Positions 15,297 to 23,094 of a DNA stretch of 64,000 nt are shown here, one piece after another; the first letter of the stretch is position 1; each line of letters starts with the position of its first letter. The DNA lies in assembly GCF_042096055.1 (NCBI RefSeq), contig NZ_JBELMH010000004.1:1-64000 (forward strand), read 5' to 3'. Source of the DNA: Citreimonas sp042096055. Its GTDB lineage: Bacteria > Pseudomonadota > Alphaproteobacteria > Rhodobacterales > Rhodobacteraceae. Below the pieces are notes generated by a model that was not told the origin of the DNA, did not search any database, and saw nothing but the letters and a program-made list of their open reading frames with translations. The position numbers and the translations under genes were made by a program.

Positions 15297-16657
15297 AGGT
15301 CCGGGAAATTCACCGAGCCCGACCATGCAGGGTACCGGAACGCGCCGGCGTCGGTTTCCACCTGCACTGCGTGCGCCATCAGCCAGTCCTTGGCCGCCAG
15401 ACCGCCGGAACCGGCCTCGAGGCCGCCGCTCGAATATCCCAGCGACACGTATCCCGCGACGATGGCAGAGGCGGCCGAGGTGCCGCCGAAGCGACAGAAA
15501 TACGACCCGAACTCGCGCAGCGTGCCGTCGGGATCCTCGGCCGCGAAGGGGCTGTAGGAATAGCCGTGCGCGCCGGGCACGTCGGTCGAGATGATGTCGA
15601 AATGCGAGAATTCGGCGTTGTCGTGCTGCGGCGGGCAGCGCCGGTCCGCGAAATCGGCGTCCCGGTCGTCGAGCCGCACCGACAGGCGGTCGTGACGCTC
15701 GGCGTCGTTGCTTGGGCCGTGCACGGTCAGCCCGTCGATCGCGGAATAGCCCGCGACCTGGCCCTTGGCGTTGACCGCGCCGACCGAGATGATGCCGTTG
15801 TCGGCGTCGGCCAGGTTCGCCGGGTAGATGCCGTTCGCCTCGCGCGCGTTGCCGGCCGCGCAAACCACCGGCCGGCGCAACGAGACGGCGACGACCAGCT
15901 CGGTCAGTTCGCCCCAAAGCGTGCATTCGCGGTCGGTTGGGCGGGCGGGCAGGATCGCGTCGAGCAGGTCCGGGTCGCCGCCCAGTTGAGGCACCGTGCG
16001 GAACGGGTCCGGGAAGGCGCGCGGCAGCAGCACGACCGACGCGTCGATGATCTCGGCATAGAGCAGCGCGAGGATCAGCGACTCGGGGTCGGTGTCGAAG
16101 TTGGTCGAGATGGGCACAATCTCGCAATAGGGATCGGTGCCGCAATAGGGCAGGGGCAGGCTCCGCGCACCCGCGGCCGCGCCGTCATCAATGCTCACGG
16201 TCTGGGGCCGCCCGCCGACGAGGCCGGCGATCGCGGTGCCGTGGTTCGAGAAGTCGGGAGAGGTGGTCGGCGCGACGCCCCGGTGATGCGGCGCCGAACC
16301 GCGGGAAAGGCGATCGACCAGTTCGTTGAAGAGTTGGCGGCTGGCGGGAAGGGAATCCGCGATGTCGCTGGCGAGGTTCGGGAAGACCGCTTCCAGCACC
16401 CGGTCGCCGTAATAGGGAAACGCGCCGAGGCGGTTCGAGAAGAAGTCGATGGCGAGGTCGTGCTTCACCGCGTCGCGCAGGCAGGGATGCGCGACAGCGA
16501 CCGAGGTGTCGATGATCGCGACGCGGCTGCGCTTGCCCTTCGGGGTGCCGCTCCGCAGGAAGCCCAGCACGCCGATGCTCTCGAGATGCCACAGCGCCGG
16601 GTAGGCGGCATAATCCTCGGTCGACGTGTTGATCGCCGTATCGCTTCCGTCGTCCAT
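15284..16657 (-). CDS. Subtilisin-like (S8) serine peptidase, apparently cytosolic
   Basis: A 457-aa S8 protease with the full catalytic triad: D50 (VAIIDTSV), H139 (SNHGTAIAGLVGG) and S394 (GGTSAASAIVAG), plus the oxyanion-hole Asn in CAAGN (N270). There is no signal peptide or obvious propeptide, and a large insertion separates His from Asn. It lies tail to tail with the maturation operon (13-bp overlap) and 1 bp before the PAP2 gene. A cytosolic subtilase next to a RiPP operon is a reasonable candidate for leader removal or for cutting between the two cores; that is inference from position. The substrate is unknown. Confidence 0.85.
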   Translation of the reverse strand: MDDGSDTAINTSTEDYAAYPALWHLESIGVLGFLRSGTPKGKRSRVAIIDTSVAVAHPCLRDAVKHDLAIDFFSNRLGAFPYYGDRVLEAVFPNLASDIADSLPASRQLFNELVDRLSRGSAPHHRGVAPTTSPDFSNHGTAIAGLVGGRPQTVSIDDGAAAGARSLPLPYCGTDPYCEIVPISTNFDTDPESLILALLYAEIIDASVVLLPRAFPDPFRTVPQLGGDPDLLDAILPARPTDRECTLWGELTELVVAVSLRRPVVCAAGNAREANGIYPANLADADNGIISVGAVNAKGQVAGYSAIDGLTVHGPSNDAERHDRLSVRLDDRDADFADRRCPPQHDNAEFSHFDIISTDVPGAHGYSYSPFAAEDPDGTLREFGSYFCRFGGTSAASAIVAGYVSLGYSSGGLEAGSGGLAAKDWLMAHAVQVETDAGAFRYPAWSGSVNFPDLYGL

Positions 16658-16658
16658 G

Positions 16659-17585
16659 TCAGATCCACTCCTTCTGGGCGGCGAGCATCTGCTCGCGGCA
16701 TACGGTTTCCAGGACCGGCATCACCATGCGCGCCAGGTCGTGCCCCGCGCGGGTGTCGCTGGCATAGTGCAGCCCGGCCCATTCGCGGTTCTCGGCCACC
16801 CGCCGCGCGCAGAGGAACAACTGCGAGCTGGCGGCATGCTCCGGCAGAACCCGCGACAGGACGAAGGCGACCGCGAAGGACTGGAACGCGTGGTTGCTGG
16901 GATAGGACGCGTGCGGCGGGTTGGGAAGGAAGGGCCGCAGGCGCGGCTCCACCTGGTTCGGCCGCGGCACGTCGAAGCGGTGTTTGTAGCTCAGCCCGAT
17001 CTCGTCGCACAGCAGCAGGACCAGCAGCACCAGCCCGACCGTGGCGTCGAGGCCCGAGCTTTCGTCGATGCCCAGCGGGCGCAGGTAGGCGGTCAGGTCC
17101 AGGCTGCTTTCGGCGATGATCTCGTCGCGGCGCAGCGCCTCGGCGGGCGTGTGCAGCAGCGCCTGCTTGCGCAGCAGGTCGATTGCCTCGTCGCGCAACT
17201 GCCGAGCGTCCGGCGGCAGCGCAAGCGGCAGGTCCCGCCAGCGGTCGGCCATGCCGTAGAGCGCCACCCGCTCTTCCCAGGGTTCCAGTGCAAGGCCAGT
17301 ACCCGCGTTGTCGATCGGATCGGCACGGTTCCGGTTCCTGTTCCTGTTCCGGTTGCGATTCCGATTGCGGTTCCTGTTGCGATTGCGGTTCCGGTTCCTG
17401 TTGCGGTTCAGCGACAGCAGCGAGGACAGCGCCCCGCCGCCCGACACCGCGCCGCCGTCGAAGCCGGCGAACCCCGCCTCGCCCAGCGTTCCGGGGATGC
17501 CGCGGACCGACAGGCCGGTCGGGTGGACGATGAATTCCGTGGTCTCGAGCAGGGAAAGCGGGTGGTCCAAGGGCGGCTCCTTCAT
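16659..17585 (-). CDS. PAP2/vanadium-haloperoxidase-like protein with Asn-Arg repeat
   Basis: A 308-aa protein of the PAP2/vanadium haloperoxidase superfamily, which binds phosphate or vanadate. The three motifs are present: K-x6-RP (KHRFDVPRP), YPSNHAF (normally PSGH; Gly replaced by Asn) and R-x5-H-x3-D (REWAGLHYASD). Membrane helices are largely absent, which favours the soluble haloperoxidase/acid-phosphatase type over a lipid phosphatase. The N-terminal third contains 14 consecutive Asn-Arg dipeptides (17325-17408). I chose ATG 17585; a GTG at 17624 would add 13 residues and overlap the regulator gene. It is probably co-transcribed with the protease, and halogenation or dephosphorylation of the peptide is possible. 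Confidence 0.75.
   Translation of the reverse strand: MKEPPLDHPLSLLETTEFIVHPTGLSVRGIPGTLGEAGFAGFDGGAVSGGGALSSLLSLNRNRNRNRNRNRNRNRNRNRNRNRNRNRADPIDNAGTGLALEPWEERVALYGMADRWRDLPLALPPDARQLRDEAIDLLRKQALLHTPAEALRRDEIIAESSLDLTAYLRPLGIDESSGLDATVGLVLLVLLLCDEIGLSYKHRFDVPRPNQVEPRLRPFLPNPPHASYPSNHAFQSFAVAFVLSRVLPEHAASSQLFLCARRVAENREWAGLHYASDTRAGHDLARMVMPVLETVCREQMLAAQKEWI
17325..17408 (-). repeat. Hexanucleotide repeat encoding 14 Asn-Arg units
   Basis: Fourteen tandem 6-bp units (AAY-CGN or AAC-AGG on the minus strand) encode (Asn-Arg)14. The Asn codons use AAC and AAT and the Arg codons use CGC, CGG, CGT and AGG, so the DNA has diverged while the peptide is unchanged. That argues for selection on the protein, although slippage may have created it. 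Confidence 0.95.
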
Positions 17586-17610
17586 GGATGGGCGAATGGT
17601 GTGTGGCGCG

Positions 17611-19293
17611 TCACAATCCGGCACGGCTCAACCCCTGCAGGACGTGATCGATCGACTCCTTCCGCGGCAGGCGGAACCGGTTCAGCTGCACGGAGCGGTC
17701 GGCGAAATCGGGGTCGAGCGCCAACAGCGTCCCGCGCACGCGGCGCGCCTCGTCGCGATCGTCCAGGTGGCCGAGCGCCGCCAGACGGTAACGCAACGCG
17801 GCGTGGAAGCCGGGTTTCTTGGCCAGTGCGCGGGCGCCAAGCTGGCTGGCATGGGGGAAGTCACCCTGCAGCGTCGCGATCATGCACGCCGTGGTGTCGT
17901 AGGTGTAGCTGATCGGCGAGTAGTTCCCGAGCCGCACGGCCTTGTCCGACGCCGCGCGCGCCTGCGCGAGGTCGCCGCAATAGAGCTTGTGCAGCGCGAG
18001 GTGATCCCAGACGAAAGCCTGCATCGGGTTCAGCTCGATCGCGCGCGCGAAGATCTCGGACGCGACGTCGTGCCGGTCGAGCACGAAGCCCATCGTGTGG
18101 CCGACGCAGGCCAGCGCGATCGAGTTCAGTGGATTGCGCTGCAGGATGTCCGAGACGAGCTTCTCGGTCAGCTCGCGCTGGGCGTCGTCCCACTGGCCGA
18201 TGTTCTCGCCCAGGGCGAACGAGGCCGAATAGGCCTTCAGGCTCTCGAGCAGGCCGTCGTCGATGCCGTCGCCCACGTGTTCGAGCCCGTCGAGCGCGGC
18301 GCGCATGCGCCGGGGGTCGAGTTCGAACATGCTGGCGAGGGCGTGGTATCCGATCAGCGTGCTGCGGCCGTTGCGCAGACCGCCCCGGTCGGGGCCCGCC
18401 TTCTCGAACAGTTTGGCCAGGTGGTCGACGTTCTGCGCGACGAACTGGTTGGCCATCGCGAAATCGCTTTCGGTGAAGTCCGACACGCGGGTCTGCAGCG
18501 ACTGGCTGAGCAGCAGCGCGTTGCCGCCCGCGCCGTAGACCAGGAAGGTCACCGACACGCCATCGCCCACGACCAGCGCCCGCGCCCGCAGCAGGAAGGT
18601 CGGCTCGTCCGCCGCCATGTCCGGCCCCGGCCCGCGGAAATCGACGATGTCGACCGGCTGGTAATCCGACAGCGTGCGCGCGACCGATTCGGTGATGTAG
18701 TCGCCGATATAGGCGCCTTGCCCGTCGCCGCCATGCACGATGCTGGGCAGCAGCCCGATCGCGATGCGGCCCCGCTCGGCCGCGGGCCGGGCGGGCACGG
18801 GACGCGGCGGGGCAGGGGCAAGGAACGCGTCGCGCTGCGTCTCCCAGGCCGCGCGCTCGAGGCACAGCCATTCCTCGAATTCCTCGTCGCCGACATCCAG
18901 GCCCTCCAGCAGGTCGGCGGTCGGAACGACCGTGTCGGGCACCGTATCGGCGTTCCCGGCCAGGGCGCGCACGTCGATCCAGATCCGGTCGAGGTGCAGC
19001 GTCATCGCGTTGCGGTCGCAGGTCAGCACTTGCGTCGCGAGGCCGTCGAGCGCGCGGCGCAGCTCGAAGATCGTCTGCCGCAGGCTGCCCGCGGCATGTT
19101 CCTCGTCGCTGTCGCTCCACAGCTTGTCGCGCAGCCAGACCCGCGTGCGGATGCCCCGCGGCGACAGGGCGAGCAGCGCCAGCAGCGCCTGCGCCTTCTT
19201 CCCCTTCGGCGTGCAGTCGCGCCCGCCCGCGTCCTTCACGCACAGCGCGCCCAGCACGTAGAGCCGCGGCATATCGGTGTCGGAGCCATCCAT
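17611..19293 (-). CDS. BTAD/SARP-type transcriptional regulator with TPR-like C-terminus
   Basis: A 560-aa regulator. The N-terminal winged-helix/BTAD region contains GKKAQALLALLAL and RVWLRDKLWSDSDEEHAAGSLRQTIFELRRAL, the hallmark of SARP-like activators. The middle region resembles the cyclase-associated domain seen in alphaproteobacterial regulators of this type, and the C-terminus has TPR-like helical repeats (ARAIELNPMQAFVWDHLALHKL and following). I prefer the ATG at 19293 because it leaves the GGTTWACC tandem site about 80-100 bp upstream; an ATG at 19362 would add 23 residues. It reads into the PAP2 and protease genes and is the likely pathway-specific regulator of the peptide locus. 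Confidence 0.75.
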   Translation of the reverse strand: MDGSDTDMPRLYVLGALCVKDAGGRDCTPKGKKAQALLALLALSPRGIRTRVWLRDKLWSDSDEEHAAGSLRQTIFELRRALDGLATQVLTCDRNAMTLHLDRIWIDVRALAGNADTVPDTVVPTADLLEGLDVGDEEFEEWLCLERAAWETQRDAFLAPAPPRPVPARPAAERGRIAIGLLPSIVHGGDGQGAYIGDYITESVARTLSDYQPVDIVDFRGPGPDMAADEPTFLLRARALVVGDGVSVTFLVYGAGGNALLLSQSLQTRVSDFTESDFAMANQFVAQNVDHLAKLFEKAGPDRGGLRNGRSTLIGYHALASMFELDPRRMRAALDGLEHVGDGIDDGLLESLKAYSASFALGENIGQWDDAQRELTEKLVSDILQRNPLNSIALACVGHTMGFVLDRHDVASEIFARAIELNPMQAFVWDHLALHKLYCGDLAQARAASDKAVRLGNYSPISYTYDTTACMIATLQGDFPHASQLGARALAKKPGFHAALRYRLAALGHLDDRDEARRVRGTLLALDPDFADRSVQLNRFRLPRKESIDHVLQGLSRAGL

Positions 19294-19371
19294 GTTCGTC
19301 ACGCGGATCTTCCGTTGGCCAGGGCGGTGCGGGCGGGCATCGAAGGCCGGCTCGGACCGCATTGCGCAAGT

Positions 19372-19390
19372 GGTTTACCATAGGTTAACC
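19372..19390 (-). promoter_or_regulatory. Tandem 11-bp-period repeat before the SARP-like gene
   Basis: GGTTTACC (19372-19379) and GGTTAACC (19383-19390) form a direct repeat with an 11-bp period, the spacing at which SARP-type activators bind. It lies just upstream of the regulator gene, so autoregulation is plausible. The second unit is also a perfect palindrome. Confidence 0.45.
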
Positions 19391-19466
19391 GGCCAGCGTT
19401 AGTGTTCCGTTATTTCCGCGTTGAAGCGCCCGAATTGGTCTCGGAAAGTGCGACCGGCGCGGTCGG

Positions 19467-20918
19467 CTAGCGGTGGCCCACCCAGCCGCGGTCGTCGGTG
19501 AAGGCGCGCGCCGGGCCGATCCGCGTGCGCTCGTACCCGGCCGGAAGGGCGTCCAGCGCCGCCAGCGGTGTGTCCGAGGCGGCGAGCACGATGTTCGCGC
19601 GTCCGCGCGGGCTGACCGGCCCCTGCACCGCCTCGACATGCGCGTAGAGCTGGTCGAGGATCGCGTGCAGGCCGCGGGCCAGTTGCCCGTCCGGCGCGTC
19701 GATCAGGTTCACGTAGACCGGGCCATCGACCGTGGCCTTCAGCCTCTCGTAGGTCTCGATCGTGGCGAGGTGCGCCGGCACCGACCCGGACGAGAACGCG
19801 TCCATCACGACCGCGTCGAAGCGGCGCTCCGTCTCGTTGATGTAGACGCGCCCGTCCGCGTGCACGATGCCTAGGCGACCTTCGCTTTCGGGGTCGCCAG
19901 CGTGCGCGTCATAGCCCGTCTGCCGGATCATCGCGCCGGCGCCGGGCAGAGTTTCGCGCACCACCTGCGTGACCAGCGGGTCGATCTCGACCGCGACGGC
20001 CTTGGCCTCGGGGCGCGAGTCCAACAGCCGCGTCGGCAGCGTATAGCCGCCGCCGCCGACGAACAGCACGGTGGGCGCCGGCCCCAGATCGCGGTCCATC
20101 CGCGCCCAGATCCAGCGCGCGTAGGACATCACGAGGTCGCCTTGCGTTTCGGGCGCTTCGCCCTCGGCCGTGACGCGTTCGGCCGCCTGCGCCGTGCGGT
20201 CCGAGTAGAGGTGGATCGCGCTGCCACGGCGTGCGACGTCGATGCAGGACAGGCCGGATTCGTACCGGCAGACCGGCCCGGTGGCCATGCTGGCCGCCAC
20301 CATGGCCCACGCCGCCACCACCGTCACGATCGAGCCGCGCTCGCCGCCGCCGCGGATGAACGGCACGCAGAGCAGCGTCGCCGCGCCGCAGGCCGCGAAG
20401 GTCGCCGCCGATCCGATCAGCGGCAGCGTCACGAACCCTGCAAGGATCGCGCCCAGGATCGCGCCCAGCGACCCGGCGGCGAGCACCAGGCCCAGCGAAG
20501 ACCCTTCGTGCCCGGGGCGCGCCTCGACCGCAAGCCGCGCGAGGAAGGGCGAGGGGAAGCTGATCAGCACCGACGCCGGGAAGAACGCGACGAAGACCGT
20601 CAGAAGCATCCCCCCCGTGCCCCGCGCGCCCATAGCGTAGAGCACGCCCAGGACCGTCGGCGACACCGCCATGAGCACCGCGGTCGCGATCAGCGCCGTG
20701 CGCACGCTGCGCACGGCCGCGTCGTGTGCGCGCTCGGCCACGAGGCCCCCCAGCGCGTTGCCCAGCGAGAAGCCTGCCAGAACGGTGGCGATGACCGCGG
20801 TCCAGGTCAGCAGCGACGTACCGAAGAACGGCGCCAGCACGCGGCCGGCGGCGATCTCGTAGGTCAGCCCGACGACCGACAGCACGAGAAGCAGGCAGAT
20901 CGTGGTCCAGAATCGCAA
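19467..20918 (-). CDS. Membrane-fused spermidine synthase-like protein
   Basis: A 483-aa protein. The N-terminal half carries about six to seven hydrophobic helices (starting FWTTICLLLVLSVVGL, then FSLGNALGGLVAE), and the C-terminal half is a polyamine-synthase-like Rossmann domain with VLFVGGGGYTLP, AVEIDPLVT and ADGRVYI...VVMDAF. Such fused proteins are widespread and mostly uncharacterised; many lack polyamine synthase activity. I favour TTG 20918 because a GGAGG Shine-Dalgarno lies 5 nt before it on the minus strand; a GTG at 20996 would add 26 residues. It may be unrelated to the peptide locus. Confidence 0.8.
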   Translation of the reverse strand: MRFWTTICLLLVLSVVGLTYEIAAGRVLAPFFGTSLLTWTAVIATVLAGFSLGNALGGLVAERAHDAAVRSVRTALIATAVLMAVSPTVLGVLYAMGARGTGGMLLTVFVAFFPASVLISFPSPFLARLAVEARPGHEGSSLGLVLAAGSLGAILGAILAGFVTLPLIGSAATFAACGAATLLCVPFIRGGGERGSIVTVVAAWAMVAASMATGPVCRYESGLSCIDVARRGSAIHLYSDRTAQAAERVTAEGEAPETQGDLVMSYARWIWARMDRDLGPAPTVLFVGGGGYTLPTRLLDSRPEAKAVAVEIDPLVTQVVRETLPGAGAMIRQTGYDAHAGDPESEGRLGIVHADGRVYINETERRFDAVVMDAFSSGSVPAHLATIETYERLKATVDGPVYVNLIDAPDGQLARGLHAILDQLYAHVEAVQGPVSPRGRANIVLAASDTPLAALDALPAGYERTRIGPARAFTDDRGWVGHR

Positions 20919-21069
20919 GGCGGCCTCCGTCGCAATCGCGCGGAGGATGGCGCCGCGCCTCGGGTCACCACATGGGGCGCGCGCAGGCGCGGTCACGCGG
21001 TCGCGCCGCTCCGATCGGCGGCGGCGCCAAGGTGAGAGCCTTTGCGGGGTGATGCAAGCGCACGCATGT

Positions 21070-21104
21070 GGGCGACGCTCCCGAAGCGGTCTTTCGGGAG
21101 CGTC
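21070..21104 (-). terminator. Long perfect hairpin after the PRMT-like gene
   Basis: A 14-bp perfect stem, GCGACGCTCCCGAA (21070-21083) pairing with TTCGGGAGCGTCGC (21091-21104), with loop GCGGTCT. It lies 86 bp beyond the PRMT-like stop and upstream of the spermidine-synthase-like gene. No clear T-run follows on either strand, so the termination role is inferred from stem strength and position. Confidence 0.55.
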
Positions 21105-21190
21105 GCGTTCACGATGAAAGCCTCCGCGTGGCGACGGTGCGGTCCCCGCCGTGCGTCGTCGCGTTCTGCGAGGCCTTCGTGAGCGATCGT

Positions 21191-22408
21191 CTACATCGAC
21201 GTGGCGACCAGATCGCGTTGGCTACCGGCCGCGGCATGTGCCGTTCCGGCGATCGCATGACCGGCACCGGCCGAGGCCGGCTGCTCCCACGCGGGCAGCG
21301 GCCATGCGTCCTCCTCGACGCCCTGCACCGCCGTCAGCGCCGACACGCTCAGTTGCGCCGTGTCGTGCCGCGCGACGATCGGCAGGCGATCGCCGGGCGC
21401 GGCGGCTATGGGACGCTCCAGAAGGAACGCCGTGCGCCCCCAGTGACCGCCCGAGTTCAGGTCGTTCGTCAGGCGGATGCCCGGCGCCAGCTCCATCTCG
21501 AAGAACGCGAGGACGGCGTGCATCTCGCCGGCCTCCGTGCATTCCAGGTCCACGGTCGCGTGGCCCGCGCGCAGGTCGGGCCGGGTGAAGTCGAACGTGA
21601 AGAGGTCGGCCGCGGGCCCGAGCGGCCTCGGCCGGCAGGCGGCGAGATCGTTCGGCGTCATCTGCGCGACCGATGCGAAGCGGTCGAAAGGGCCGAGCTC
21701 GAACCCCTCGGCCGTGCGCGGGCGCCAGAGGTTCAGCAGCCCGTCGCTTTCCACCAACTGCGCGCGCAGCGTGCCGCGTTCCGGGATCGCGCGGGCATCG
21801 GGCTTGGCCAGCATGTGCATCGCGTGGAACAGCGTCGCCAGCGCCCCTTCGCCCAGCAGGACGGTGTCGACGATCTCCGAGATCACCACGTCCGCGGGTT
21901 CGGGAATGTCCTCGCCGACGACCAATGTGTGCGACATCTTCGGGATGACGGTGATCCGGTCGGACAGGCCGTTCCGCGCGATCACCTTCTCGGCCGCCTG
22001 CGCGATCAGCGGCTGCTGCTCGCAGGTGTAGACGTGCCTGGCGCCGGCGCGCGCCGCCAGCATCGCCGTCAGCCCCGCGCCGCAGCCGATGTCGAGAACC
22101 ACGTCGCCCGGCCGCACCGTCGCGGCGATGGCCTTGGCGTAGGCGGCGTTGCGCATCGTGTCGGCGAGCATCGGGAAATGCCAGCGGGGCACCACCATCT
22201 GGTACAGCCGCTCGAGCAGGATCTTGGCGTCGTGGTGGTGGGGATCGTGCGCCAGCGCCTCGGTCAGAAGCTGCGCGGTGCGCAGGCCGCCATCGGTCAG
22301 CGGCTCGTCCTTCGCGCGGGCGACGAGGCGATCCGCCTCGGGCGTGTCCCGACCGGCGAGGCCGGCGAAGGTGTCATGGTCCGGCTCGAAGATAAGGTCT
22401 TTTGCCAC
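21191..22408 (-). CDS. PRMT-like class I SAM methyltransferase
   Basis: A 405-aa methyltransferase resembling the protein arginine methyltransferase 7 branch. Helical N-terminal repeats (residues 1-80) precede the SAM motif VVLDIGCGAGLTAMLAARAGA, then an acidic-loop motif YTCEQQPL and the double-E-like ISEIVDTVLLGEG, followed by a beta-barrel-like C-terminal half. True protein-Arg methylation is not proven. The neighbouring peptide locus encodes a core with a conserved Arg and a JmjC oxygenase of a protein-hydroxylating family, so a link is possible, but two genes and a terminator intervene. A promoter-like TTGGTT-N17-TTTTAT lies upstream. Confidence 0.75.
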   Translation of the reverse strand: MAKDLIFEPDHDTFAGLAGRDTPEADRLVARAKDEPLTDGGLRTAQLLTEALAHDPHHHDAKILLERLYQMVVPRWHFPMLADTMRNAAYAKAIAATVRPGDVVLDIGCGAGLTAMLAARAGARHVYTCEQQPLIAQAAEKVIARNGLSDRITVIPKMSHTLVVGEDIPEPADVVISEIVDTVLLGEGALATLFHAMHMLAKPDARAIPERGTLRAQLVESDGLLNLWRPRTAEGFELGPFDRFASVAQMTPNDLAACRPRPLGPAADLFTFDFTRPDLRAGHATVDLECTEAGEMHAVLAFFEMELAPGIRLTNDLNSGGHWGRTAFLLERPIAAAPGDRLPIVARHDTAQLSVSALTAVQGVEEDAWPLPAWEQPASAGAGHAIAGTAHAAAGSQRDLVATSM

Positions 22409-22464
22409 GGGTCGTCGGTCCTCGTTCTAAGGATTGGGTGAGGACCGGGATAGCGGACGGGCGC

Positions 22465-22493
22465 ATAAAATAAGGTAAATACTGGGAAACCAA
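22465..22493 (-). promoter_or_regulatory. Candidate sigma-70 promoter for the PRMT-like gene
   Basis: In a locally AT-rich stretch, the minus strand reads TTGGTT (22488-22493), a 17-bp spacer, then TTTTAT (22465-22470), ending 57 bp before the start codon. It is a reasonable but imperfect match. Confidence 0.4.
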
Positions 22494-22530
22494 GTTTCGG
22501 TGGCCGTTATCGTGGGTCATGCCGCGGGCC

Positions 22531-23094
22531 TCATAGACGCTCGCGGAAGATGATCCGGTCCAGCGACAGCGGACCGCCTCCGGTCACCGCAAGGCCCGCG
22601 AAAAGCCACGTCCAGAGCAGGCGCTGGTCCACGATCGACGCGTCCGGCTGCCGGTCGAACAGGGCGCCGATCGTGGCGCCGTCGACGCCGTGGCCGACGA
22701 TGTCGGTCAAGCTCATCACGATCACGAACCCGATCATCCCGAGGGCCGCGAGGCGCGTGAAGGCGCCGAGGATCAGCATCAGCGGCAGCACGATCTCGGC
22801 TGCGGTGCCGGCCGCGACCACCAGGTCGGCCCAAGGTGACAGGCGCCCGGGGTCGTAGCCGGCCGCTTCCATCGCCCGGGGAAAGATCTGGACATAGGCG
22901 CCCGAACTCAGCCCGAAGCCGTCGATCTTGGTCAGGGCCGAACGCCAGAAGTACCCGGCGAGCACGGCGGCGAAGACGATGCGCCCCCCCGTCCCGAGAA
23001 GCGCCGGCGTCCGGTCGGTCGCCTTGGCGGACAGAAACAGGCTCCACGCCTCGAGCGCGGGCAGGAGGGGGCGGCCATGGCGGGTCACGGTCAT
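22531..23094 (-). CDS. DoxX family membrane protein (bufferin operon)
   Basis: A 187-aa DoxX-type protein with four hydrophobic helices and the family features GGRIVFAAVLAGYFWRSALTKI and VLPLMLILGAFTRLAALGMIG. DoxX proteins are common last genes of bufferin operons, where they may handle redox chemistry or export; the role is not established. The ATG at 23094 overlaps the bufC1 stop (ATGA), giving translational coupling. Confidence 0.85.
   Translation of the reverse strand: MTVTRHGRPLLPALEAWSLFLSAKATDRTPALLGTGGRIVFAAVLAGYFWRSALTKIDGFGLSSGAYVQIFPRAMEAAGYDPGRLSPWADLVVAAGTAAEIVLPLMLILGAFTRLAALGMIGFVIVMSLTDIVGHGVDGATIGALFDRQPDASIVDQRLLWTWLFAGLAVTGGGPLSLDRIIFRERL

Noticed and set aside
17325..17408. 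A CRISPR-like or minisatellite interpretation of the hexamer repeat
   Set aside because: There are no spacers, the unit is 6 bp and in frame, and it encodes a uniform Asn-Arg tract.
17308..19383. A 691-residue plus-strand frame opposite the regulator gene
   Set aside because: It is antisense to the BTAD/TPR regulator, shows no domain character and results from low stop density in high-GC DNA.
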